9,279 bases of DNA from Candidatus Brocadiia bacterium (GTDB lineage: Bacteria > Planctomycetota > PUPC01 > DSUN01). The stretch lies in the NCBI GenBank assembly GCA_016782825.1, contig JADHXT010000113.1:1-9279 (forward strand). Reading direction: 5' to 3'. Position numbers and translations under genes: made by a program. Below are positions 1-4,379 of the stretch, in pieces. The notes under the pieces were generated by a model. It made no database searches. It worked only from the letters and a program-made list of their open reading frames with translations, and was not told the DNA's origin. The stretch's first letter is position 1; each line of letters begins with the position of its first letter.

Positions 1-27
1 CTCTTAACGGCCTCCCCTGGCCACCAC

Positions 28-53
28 TTCATTCGCGTCCATTGGCGTTCATC
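28..53. repeat. Degenerate TTCATTCG/CGTCCATT repeat
   Basis: A diverged copy of the module seen at 566, 1414 and 2984: CATTCGCG, CCATTGGCG and CGTTCATC occur at about 10-bp spacing, where the better copies read CATTCGTG. It carries G and C at positions that are T in the other copies, so it looks like an older or different subfamily. Confidence 0.5.
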
Positions 54-77
54 CTCCTTCGCCATGGCTTCGGAGGA
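52..77. repeat. Inverted repeat, TCCTCC/GGAGGA
   Basis: Symmetrical element: arm TCCTCC (52-57), TTC, the palindrome GCCATGGC (61-68), TTC, arm GGAGGA (72-77). It directly follows the degenerate repeat at 28-53. The symmetry suggests a REP-like palindromic unit. No T-tract follows, so a terminator role is not supported. Confidence 0.5.
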
Positions 78-232
78 CAGGTGCGCGGGCAGAAGAAAAG
101 CGGCGTCGAGCCACCGCAGTCCACAGGCTGACGCATGGCTGGGGACACCCTCCGCCAGCAGCCAAGACGCGGGGTAGACTGCTTCGCCGAGGCTACGCAG
201 CCCAGGAAGAGACCCCGCCCACCCAGACCAGA

Positions 233-254
233 GGGCAGGCACGGGGACCTGCCC
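233..254. repeat. Hairpin, 7-bp stem GGGCAGG/CCTGCCC
   Basis: Perfect arms at 233-239 and 248-254 enclose an 8-base loop (CACGGGGA). A weaker analogue with GCGGG/CCCGC arms and a related loop (ACAGGGACGA) lies at 1336-1355, and both are followed by CCTACAA-like sequence. This suggests a small repeat family rather than a chance hairpin. Confidence 0.5.
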
Positions 255-330
255 CTACAAGACCACCCGCGAAGCGGCGGAGCAAGGCGGGGCGGGTGTC
301 GTGCGGCACGAGACGTGCCCCGAACTCCTG

Positions 331-418
331 GTTCTCTCTGCTCTGTGCTTCCTCGGTGTTCTCTGTGTCTCTGTGGTGAGACCTCTTGCTCGGCGCTCTC
401 GGCGTGCTCCGCGGTGAA
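331..418. repeat. CTCTGTG-type and CTCGGCG-type short-period repeats
   Basis: Two adjoining arrays. Positions 331-380 hold repeated CTCTG(T)G-like words ending in CTGTGGTGA; 386-418 hold CTCGGCGCTCTCGGCG-type words ending in GCGGTGAA. Read on the minus strand they give spurious peptides such as HRDTENTEE and TAEHAESAEQ, a kind of sequence I associate with intergenic repeats in many environmental genomes (general familiarity, not a search). Nothing suggests the peptides are made. Confidence 0.6.
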
Positions 419-439
419 GTCCGTCGGGTAGCCAAAGCG

Positions 440-452
440 GCAGCTTCGCTGC
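440..452. repeat. Small hairpin GCAGC-TTC-GCTGC
   Basis: Perfect 5-bp arms at 440-444 and 448-452 around TTC, preceded by AAAGC and followed by a CTCCACAGGCTG word that also occurs, with minor changes, near 112-123. A short repeat unit rather than a terminator, since no T-run follows on either strand. Confidence 0.4.
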
Positions 453-500
453 ACGCACTCCACAGGCTGTCGTATGGTCGGGGCCGCCAGTCCCAAGCGG

Positions 501-521
501 TCAGCCGTCAGCTTTCAGCCA
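501..521. repeat. Heptad repeat, NTCAGCY class
   Basis: Three consecutive heptads (GTCAGCC, GTCAGCT, TTCAGCC, counted from 500) with an exact 7-bp period, followed by AGGATGCAGG. The copy near 2750 has the same heptads followed by a similar GCAGATGCAGG, so the two loci share an ancestral block. Comparable in form to the heptanucleotide STRR repeats known from cyanobacteria. Confidence 0.6.
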
Positions 522-565
522 GGATGCAGGGCAGTTTCTTTACGGCCTCAGCCTGGTACCCTCAT

Positions 566-636
566 CATTCGTGCCCATTCGTGCTCATTCGTGGCCGGTC
601 TTCTTTCGTGCCTTTCGTGTAGTTTCGTGGCTAGAA
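566..636 (-). repeat. TTCGTG module, copy 1
   Basis: Six TTCGTG words spaced about 10 bp apart. By hand alignment it matches 1414-1484 at 68 of 71 positions. In minus-strand sense it runs from a TTCTAGCCACGAAAC start to a CACGAATG end and begins 33 bases after the DUF2283 stop codon, so it would lie in that operon's 3' untranslated RNA. The TTCTAG that forms a stop codon in copy 2 is present here too but lies outside any gene. Confidence 0.8.
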
Positions 637-669
637 CTCTTCGGGCGGGGGGAGGGGCGGGTGGGCGGG

Positions 670-867
670 TCAGCCGGTGACGGCGTACTCGACGGCCTTG
701 GGCTGCTCGATTCGCGTGGAGGCGTTGAGGATTTCCATGCCCACGATGTTGCCGTCCTCGTCGTAGTCGAGGATCATGCCGGGCTTCTCTTCGTCGCTCT
801 CCTCGATGGCACGGGAGCTGAAGAGGATGCGAAGCACGTCCACTTCGGCGTCGTAGGTGACTTTCAT
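670..867 (-). CDS. DUF2283 family protein, candidate antitoxin
   Basis: A 65-residue protein whose whole length fits the DUF2283 family: MKVTYDAEVDVLRI at the start, a central acidic core with PGMILDYDEDGNIVGMEILNAS (residues 29-50), and a variable tail. Its function is not established. DUF2283 genes are commonly found next to DUF4258 genes, an arrangement proposed as a type II toxin-antitoxin module, and on size, acidity and position this would be the antitoxin. The start overlaps the stop of the upstream DUF4258 gene as ATGA (867-864), which predicts translational coupling, and a GGAGAG ribosome site lies just before it. Expression is expected from the shared promoter at 1209-1237. Family assignment is strong; the antitoxin role is inference. 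Confidence 0.85.
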   Translation of the reverse strand: MKVTYDAEVDVLRILFSSRAIEESDEEKPGMILDYDEDGNIVGMEILNASTRIEQPKAVEYAVTG

Positions 868-1124
868 GGCTCTCTCCAGTACTTGGCGATCTTGCGGGTG
901 CGGTACACCGTCACCACGACGGGCGGGTCCACGTCGTCGGCGACGATAGCTCGCACCAAGTACATTCTACCGGACTTGAGCTCGAATTGCGACTGGTAGG
1001 CGCTCAAGCCACTGTGGGCGGGCACCACCTGCTGGGGCGACTCCAGGACGGCCTGGAGGACGGCAGGCGGTATCTTGCGCTCGATGGCCGCCTGCTCGGC
1101 GTGTTGGCTGAGCCTGAGCCTCAC
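864..1124 (-). CDS. DUF4258 family protein, candidate toxin
   Basis: An 86-residue protein. The N-terminal half, SQHAEQAAIERKIPPAVLQA (residues 6-25), and the C-terminal VVTVYRTRKIAKYW (70-83) are the two typical conserved blocks of DUF4258. I place the start at GTG 1124 because an ideal AGGAGG site lies 7 bases upstream (1132-1137) and the family's conserved sequence begins there. An in-frame ATG at 1202 would add 26 unconserved residues, and it coincides with the predicted transcription start. This is the first gene of the operon, coupled to DUF2283 by a 4-base overlap. DUF4258 proteins are small, basic and often paired with DUF2283, which suggests a RelE/ParE-like toxin role, but no catalytic residue can be named from sequence alone. 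Confidence 0.85.
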   Translation of the reverse strand: MRLRLSQHAEQAAIERKIPPAVLQAVLESPQQVVPAHSGLSAYQSQFELKSGRMYLVRAIVADDVDPPVVVTVYRTRKIAKYWREP

Positions 1125-1131
1125 GCGGGTT

Positions 1132-1137
1132 CCTCCT
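1132..1137 (-). promoter_or_regulatory. Ribosome binding site deciding the DUF4258 start
   Basis: AGGAGG on the minus strand with a 7-base spacer (1125-1131) to the GTG at 1124. It selects the 86-residue protein over the longer version from ATG 1202. Confidence 0.85.
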
Positions 1138-1196
1138 GGGTTCCGGGGACACCCAACCTGTCCTTTGCACCCCGGGGACATCACGCGGCCGGGGCT

Positions 1197-1206
1197 CGGC
1201 ATGCCG
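1197..1206. promoter_or_regulatory. Palindrome CGGCATGCCG at the predicted transcription start
   Basis: A perfect 10-bp palindrome just downstream of the -10 box of the DUF4258/DUF2283 promoter, covering the expected +1 (about 1202). TA modules usually repress their own promoter through such sites, so it is a candidate operator. The sequence is GC-rich and chance cannot be excluded. Confidence 0.35.
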
Positions 1207-1208
1207 CC

Positions 1209-1237
1209 ACTATATGCGCCCTCTCCCGCGGTGTCAA
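1209..1237 (-). promoter_or_regulatory. Sigma-70-type promoter for the DUF4258-DUF2283 operon
   Basis: On the minus strand TTGACA (1232-1237), exactly 17 bp, then TATAGT (1209-1214): full consensus at -35 and five of six at -10, which is striking in such GC-rich DNA. Transcription from about 1202 gives a leader of roughly 78 bases before the GTG at 1124. That leader contains the 9-mer TGTCCCCGG twice. Confidence 0.8.
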
Positions 1238-1255
1238 GAGGCCACGCACTGTGCC

Positions 1256-1287
1256 GAAGACGCGGCGTGGGGACACACCGCCCACAC
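1256..1287. repeat. Single copy of the GAAGACGCGGCG repeat
   Basis: Begins GAAGACGCGGCGTG and ends ACACACCGCCCACAC. It matches the two tandem units at 2807-2873 except for one base (G instead of C after GGCGTG). It is followed directly by heptad repeats, while the tandem pair at 2807 is preceded by them. Confidence 0.75.
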
Positions 1288-1291
1288 AGAG

Positions 1292-1324
1292 GAGCTATCA
1301 GCTACCCGCCATCAGCCGTCAGCC
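1292..1324. repeat. Heptad repeat, NTCAGCY class
   Basis: Period-7 words ATCAGCT, ACCCGCC, ATCAGCC and GTCAGCC in unbroken register. The second heptad is degenerate but keeps the length, which implies an ordered array decaying by point mutation. Confidence 0.65.
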
Positions 1325-1335
1325 AAGGAGGGGAC

Positions 1336-1388
1336 GCGGGACAGGGACGACCCGCCTACAAAGAGGAAGCCGTCAGCTATCAGCAGGG
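1336..1388. repeat. Small hairpin and further heptad copies
   Basis: GCGGG (1336-1340) and CCCGC (1351-1355) form a 5-bp hairpin resembling that at 233-254. After an AAAGAGGAAGCC link, GTCAGCT and ATCAGCA heptads run to about 1386. With the flanking modules this fills nearly all of the gap between the TA-like operon and the next gene. Confidence 0.45.
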
Positions 1389-1413
1389 AATCTGAAACCC
1401 TGATCCCCATCTT

Positions 1414-1484
1414 CATTCGTGTCCCTTCGTGCTCATTCGTGGCCGATCTTCTTTCGTGCCTTTCGTGTAGTTTCGTGGCTAGAA
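1414..1484 (-). repeat. TTCGTG module, copy 2, overlapping a gene end
   Basis: Six TTCGTG words, 68 of 71 bases identical to 566-636, including a 38-base run from TCTTCTTT to CTAGAA without mismatch. Its first six bases in minus-strand sense, TTCTAG, are the last sense codon and stop codon of the gene 1479-2729. Weaker similarity to copy 1 continues to about 1500, inside that gene. Confidence 0.85.
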
Positions 1485-2729
1485 TTCCTCGGGGGCGGGG
1501 AGGCGCATGCCTTGGACGGCGTAGTGGAGGAGGTTGGGCGGGGGCAAGGGCACGGTGTTGAGGTGGTCGAGCAGGAGGAGGTAGAAGAGGAGCAGGCTGT
1601 CGGCTCCGGCGGCGATGGCGTAGAGGGTGGGCTCGAAGGACGCCGGGAGGTCGGTGGGGCAGGGGAGGCCGAGGATGGGGCCGCGGCGGTGGATGACGTG
1701 GGTGTCGAGGGTGCAGATGGCGTCGATGCGTAGGGACGGGGGGAGGCCGCGTTCGAGTTTGTTGAGGCTGCGGGCGATGAGGCGGTGGTCGGCGGCGTGG
1801 AAGCTGAAGATGGCGCCGAAGAGCGGCGGCGGGGGCGTGCCGGGGGTCGTGGGGGCGGCGGCTCGGAGGGCTTTGACGCTGCGGATGTTGGCGACGGCGG
1901 TGGTGAGTTCGGTGACGGTGAGGTGGGGCTTGACCTCGATGACGGCGTGGACGCTTTCGATGGCGAGGAGGCGTGAGGCGGGGCTGTCGAGGAGGATGGG
2001 GGCGTGGTGGGCGTCGTAGAGGAGGATGTCGGCCTGTCGGCTGATTTCGCCTATGGCGCTGACGACTTCGCCGCGTGTGAGGCCGATGCGGGGCGGGAGC
2101 TGGTCGCGGAGGAAGTCGCGGACGGCGGCTTCGCGTCGCTGTCCTTTCTCGACGGCGTGTCGGCCGCCGGAGTCGCACTCGGCGAGTCGGCCGCGCAGCG
2201 TGGTGGCGAGGGCGTGGAAGCGTGTGGCGAGGTCGAAGGCGGGCGGGGTGCCCCTCGGGGACTTGGAGTCGGGGACGGTGCCGTCGGGGCAGCGCTGGCG
2301 GTAGAGGTCGGCGAGGCGGCGGGGCGTGGTGGCGATCTGGCGGAATTGCATGCCCTTGCGCTGGCCGTTCCACTCCCAGAGTCGCGCGGCGACGAGGACG
2401 GTGGCGAGGTGGCTGGCGAGGGAGGTGGCGGTGGCGCTCCAGCCGAGCTGGGCGTGGAGGCAGGCGCCGATGCCGTGCGGCGGTGCGCCGGCGCGGATGG
2501 CCTGGGCTCCTGCGGCGAGGGGGTGCCACTGGCTGTCGGCCATGAATTCGGCCAGGCGGTCGAGTTCGTGGCGGGCGATGCGGCGCTCGTGGTAGCCGCG
2601 GGGGCCTTTGGGTGCCGATTCGATGCGGCGGAGCGTGAGGGCGCCGTCGGGCTCGAGTCGCCACCAGAACGTGCGGGCGCGTCCGCCGAGAGTCTGCTCT
2701 TCGGCCCAGGGGGCGGGTGTGTCGGCCAT
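1479..2729 (-). CDS. DUF6602-like protein with PD-(D/E)XK-type core
   Basis: A 416-residue protein, no signal peptide. Residues 45-130 form a helical N-terminal region with LGWSATATSLASHLA and LWEWNGQRKGMQFR, which I cannot name. Residues 189-290 resemble DUF6602: EKGQRREAAVRDFLRDQLP, then RQADILLYD (Asp234, Asp239), then HAVIEVKPHLT (Glu265, Lys267) and NIRSVKAL. The spacing D...ExK, with Glu194 upstream, matches a PD-(D/E)XK nuclease core, so a DNA- or RNA-cutting role is plausible but unproven. The start at 2729 is supported by AGGAG 7 bases upstream. I see no good promoter in the repeat block before it. The final codon and stop lie inside a dispersed repeat, so the native C-terminus may be replaced. 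Coding is clear; function is moderate at best. Confidence 0.75.
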   Translation of the reverse strand: MADTPAPWAEEQTLGGRARTFWWRLEPDGALTLRRIESAPKGPRGYHERRIARHELDRLAEFMADSQWHPLAAGAQAIRAGAPPHGIGACLHAQLGWSATATSLASHLATVLVAARLWEWNGQRKGMQFRQIATTPRRLADLYRQRCPDGTVPDSKSPRGTPPAFDLATRFHALATTLRGRLAECDSGGRHAVEKGQRREAAVRDFLRDQLPPRIGLTRGEVVSAIGEISRQADILLYDAHHAPILLDSPASRLLAIESVHAVIEVKPHLTVTELTTAVANIRSVKALRAAAPTTPGTPPPPLFGAIFSFHAADHRLIARSLNKLERGLPPSLRIDAICTLDTHVIHRRGPILGLPCPTDLPASFEPTLYAIAAGADSLLLFYLLLLDHLNTVPLPPPNLLHYAVQGMRLPAPEEF

Positions 2730-2734
2730 GTGGT

Positions 2735-2747
2735 TTCTCCTGGAGAA
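2735..2747. promoter_or_regulatory. Inverted repeat covering the ribosome site
   Basis: TTCTCC (2735-2740), one base, GGAGAA (2742-2747): perfect 6-bp arms. On the minus strand one arm contains the AGGAG ribosome site of the gene starting at 2729. It could be a protein-binding site; a one-base loop prevents a full RNA hairpin. Repeat sequence starts right after it at 2748. Confidence 0.35.
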
Positions 2748-2771
2748 GCTGTCAGCTATCAGCTTTCAGCG
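2748..2771. repeat. Heptad repeat, NTCAGCY class
   Basis: GTCAGCT, ATCAGCT and TTCAGCG in exact period-7 register (2751-2771), the cleanest copy in the window, followed by CAGATGCAGG as at the 501-521 copy. Confidence 0.7.
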
Positions 2772-2776
2772 CAGAT

Positions 2777-2796
2777 GCAGGCCCGCCTTGGCCTGC
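2777..2796. repeat. Hairpin, 7-bp stem GCAGGCC/GGCCTGC
   Basis: Perfect arms 2777-2783 and 2790-2796 around CGCCTT. It sits between the heptad array and the 36-bp tandem repeat. No T-tract on either side. Confidence 0.5.
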
Positions 2797-2806
2797 GAGC
2801 CATGCC

Positions 2807-2873
2807 GAAGACGCGGCGTGCGGACACACCGCCCACAAAGAAGAAGACGCGGCGTGCGGACACACCGCCCACA
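2807..2873. repeat. 36-bp tandem direct repeat, two units
   Basis: Unit one starts at 2807 and unit two at 2843. The first 31 bases of each (GAAGACGCGGCG ... CACCGCCCACA) are identical, separated by AAGAA. A third, single copy with one difference lies at 1256-1287. Read on the minus strand it gives a 12-residue periodic peptide (WAVCPHAASS...), consistent with the period being a multiple of three. Two units with a 5-base gap do not make a CRISPR array. Confidence 0.85.
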
Positions 2874-2886
2874 CAGAAAAGAGAAT

Positions 2887-2931
2887 GAAGCAGGAGCTTC
2901 CCAGAGGCATTACGAAGCCGGAGCTTCGTGA
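2887..2931. repeat. Two REP-like hairpins GAAGC-NGGA-GCTTC
   Basis: First hairpin: GAAGC (2887-2891), AGGA, GCTTC (2896-2900). Second: TTACGAAGC (2910-2918), CGGA, GCTTCGTGA (2923-2931), a 9-bp stem with one G-U-type pair. The shared core and 4-base NGGA loop show that the two are related units in tandem, like REP or BIME elements. No transposase (RAYT) gene is visible. Confidence 0.65.
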
Positions 2932-2983
2932 CGAGAGCAACTCCCTCTCCGCCGTCTTCCTGGCTTCACCCTGGCGCCCTCTT

Positions 2984-3060
2984 CATTCGTGTGTATTCGT
3001 GCTCATTCGTGGCCGGTCTTCTTCCCTCTTCCTTTGCGTCTTGGCGTCTTTGCGTGAGAA
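2984..3060 (-). repeat. TTCGTG module, copy 3, joined to a GCGTCTT array
   Basis: Positions 2984-3022 carry three ATTCGTG words and GGCCGGTCTTCTT, as in the first half of copies 1 and 2. The second half is different: CTTTGCGTCTTGGCGTCTTTGCGTGAGAA (about 3032-3060) replaces the TTTCGTG words. In minus-strand sense it starts 26 bases after the stop codon of the URO-D-like gene. The chimaera shows that these modules recombine at a fixed joint. Confidence 0.75.
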
Positions 3061-3085
3061 CTCCCCGTCTTGGTTCGTGCGCGGG

Positions 3086-4207
3086 TTAGTAGACGCATTC
3101 CCTGGCGGCGTCGGCGTAGGCCTGGAGGTTGGCGGGCGGCGTGTCGAAGAAGTGGTCGCTGGTGGAGCAGATGTATCCGCCGCCGGGGCCGGCCTGGTCG
3201 AAGAGGCGATGGACCTCGGCGCGGACCTCCTTGGGGGTGCCGCTGGTGAGAATCTGGAGCTGGTTCATCCCGCCGATGAGGCACACCTCGTGGCCGATGC
3301 GGCGCTTGACCTCGGCGAGGTCGGCCACGTCGCCGCCTACGCCGGGGCAGCTCAGTGTCTCGGACGCGTCGCAGCCGTTGGCCACGATGGTTTCGAGGAT
3401 GGGCATCATGCCGCCGCAGGTGTGATAGACGGCCTTGTGGCCCACGGTGTGGAGGGCGTCGTGCACCTGGCGGTCGTAGGGCAGGCAAAACTCCTCGTGC
3501 AGCCGGGGCGAGATGACGGTGGTGGAGCCTGCCCCGCCGCCGGTTTCGATGAGGTCGAACCGGGCGCCGGCCAGCGAATCGTCGACGAACCGCAGCTTCT
3601 TCTCCGTGAGCATCTGCATCAGGCGGTGGGTCCACGCGGGGTCGTCCATGGCGGCGAGGATCATCTGCTCCTCGCCGAAGAGGCAGCAGGCGTGCTGCCA
3701 CGAGCCGGCCTGGTCGCCCCACACGAAGCCGCGCAGGATGCCGCCGTCGCCCAGGCGATCGTGGGCGGCTGCGATGGCCTCGTGATTGAGGCGGGGCACG
3801 GGCATATACTTGCCGATCAGGTCGATGTCCTCGGGCCGCTTGATGAGGTACTCGGTGATCCAGGTGGTGTAGGCGTTGCCGCCGGTCTGGTAGGTGAGGG
3901 TGCCGCCGGGCGTGGTGACCGTGTGGTGGAGAATGCGGTCGGCGGGGTCGTCCTTCACGACGGTGGTCTCGTCGTGCCAGTCGGGCGACAGGTCGCCGAC
4001 GGCGACGGCTTCGGGCATCCAGAACTGGCCGATGGCCTCGAAGTAGGCGATGGCGGCGTCGAGGCCGAACTGGCGGAAGGCCGCGAGGTCGTCGATCCCG
4101 CCCAGGTACTTGTCGAGGTGGTACTGCTGCCACTGGTGGACGGTGCACGGCAGGCGGTCGGGCACGCCGCCGTCGAGGGCCACCAGCATCCGCTCCTTGC
4201 TCGTCAT
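3086..4207 (-). CDS. URO-D/MtaA-like methyltransferase family protein
   Basis: A 373-residue protein, typical length for the uroporphyrinogen decarboxylase superfamily. Family marks are MTSKERMLVAL at the start, HTCGG (His262, Cys264), and the C-terminal IGGMNQLQILTSGTPKEVRAEV followed by GPGGGYICSTSDH (341-351). His-X-Cys plus a later Cys (Cys347 fits) resembles the zinc site of MtaA/CmuA-type methylcobamide:thiol methyltransferases. This points to corrinoid-linked methyl transfer rather than haem synthesis; the real substrate is unknown. It is cytoplasmic, with no signal peptide. GGAGG (4215-4219) lies 7 bases before the ATG. It is divergent from the large exported fusion gene across 172 bp, with its own promoter. 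No corrinoid protein gene is visible nearby. Family is secure; exact activity is inference. Confidence 0.88.
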   Translation of the reverse strand: MTSKERMLVALDGGVPDRLPCTVHQWQQYHLDKYLGGIDDLAAFRQFGLDAAIAYFEAIGQFWMPEAVAVGDLSPDWHDETTVVKDDPADRILHHTVTTPGGTLTYQTGGNAYTTWITEYLIKRPEDIDLIGKYMPVPRLNHEAIAAAHDRLGDGGILRGFVWGDQAGSWQHACCLFGEEQMILAAMDDPAWTHRLMQMLTEKKLRFVDDSLAGARFDLIETGGGAGSTTVISPRLHEEFCLPYDRQVHDALHTVGHKAVYHTCGGMMPILETIVANGCDASETLSCPGVGGDVADLAEVKRRIGHEVCLIGGMNQLQILTSGTPKEVRAEVHRLFDQAGPGGGYICSTSDHFFDTPPANLQAYADAARECVY

Positions 4208-4251
4208 CGCGTGACCTCCACGGATCGGTGTTGGCGTGCGGCTCAGCGCAC

Positions 4252-4280
4252 AGCGTAGCGGGCCGGCCCGCGTGCGTCAA
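4252..4280 (-). promoter_or_regulatory. Promoter for the URO-D-like gene
   Basis: On the minus strand TTGACG (4275-4280), exactly 17 bp, TACGCT (4252-4257). The -10 box keeps only the three most conserved bases (T, A, final T). The leader would be about 37 bases. A 14-bp palindrome fills most of the spacer. Confidence 0.5.
4258..4271. promoter_or_regulatory. 14-bp palindrome GCGGGCCGGCCCGC in the promoter spacer
   Basis: A perfect palindrome starting at the base next to the -10 box of the minus-strand promoter. A repressor bound here would occlude the URO-D-like promoter and lie 22 bp from the -35 of the opposite promoter. It is all G and C, so chance in GC-rich DNA must be weighed. Confidence 0.4.
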
Positions 4281-4292
4281 TCGCGGTGGCAC

Positions 4293-4321
4293 TTGACGCG
4301 CGGAGGCGGACGGTTTAGGCT
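4293..4321 (+). promoter_or_regulatory. Promoter for the large exported fusion gene
   Basis: TTGACG (4293-4298), 17 bp, TAGGCT (4316-4321). It has the same -35 hexamer, spacer length and -10 style as the opposing promoter; the two -35 boxes are back to back with 12 bp between. The leader is about 50 bases and ends with AAGGAG (4367-4372), 7 bases before the ATG at 4380. Confidence 0.5.
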
Positions 4322-4379
4322 CTAAGGCACGGAGGGCCGGAGACCTCTGCTTCTTAACATGACATGAAGGAGTAGGCAC

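Larger units (their letters stand above)
1..669. other. Gene-free repeat mosaic
   Basis: No reading frame here has a plausible ribosome site plus a recognisable protein; translated frames give the low-complexity Arg/Pro/His/Glu products typical of dispersed repeats. The stretch is built from short modules that recur elsewhere in the window (TTCGTG-type arrays and NTCAGCT heptads) and from several small hairpins, listed separately. It lies downstream of the DUF2283 gene, which ends at 670 on the minus strand. I see no tRNA, rRNA, transposase remnant or CRISPR here. Confidence 0.75.

Noticed and set aside
29..496. A 155-codon minus-strand frame and smaller frames in the left repeat block
   Set aside because: The products are translations of the dispersed repeats, with no ribosome site and no recognisable family.
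1125..1202. An N-terminal extension of the DUF4258 protein from ATG 1202
   Set aside because: The ATG falls at the predicted transcription start, the extra residues do not resemble the family, and an ideal ribosome site points to GTG 1124.
1312..2664. A 450-codon minus-strand frame within the DUF6602-like gene
   Set aside because: An Arg/Pro-only product in the shifted frame of a gene that has a good ribosome site and recognisable domain motifs.
2807..2873. Possible CRISPR array
   Set aside because: Only two units, separated by 5 bases rather than spacer-length sequence, and no cas genes.
2004..2888. Long plus-strand frames opposite the DUF6602-like and URO-D-like genes (also 2717-4258)
   Set aside because: Gly/Ala/Val-rich shadow products, no ribosome site, and they run through the tandem repeat.
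4208..4292. Cobalamin riboswitch upstream of the URO-D-like gene
   Set aside because: The leader after the predicted promoter is only about 37 bases, too short, and no B12-box-like sequence is visible.
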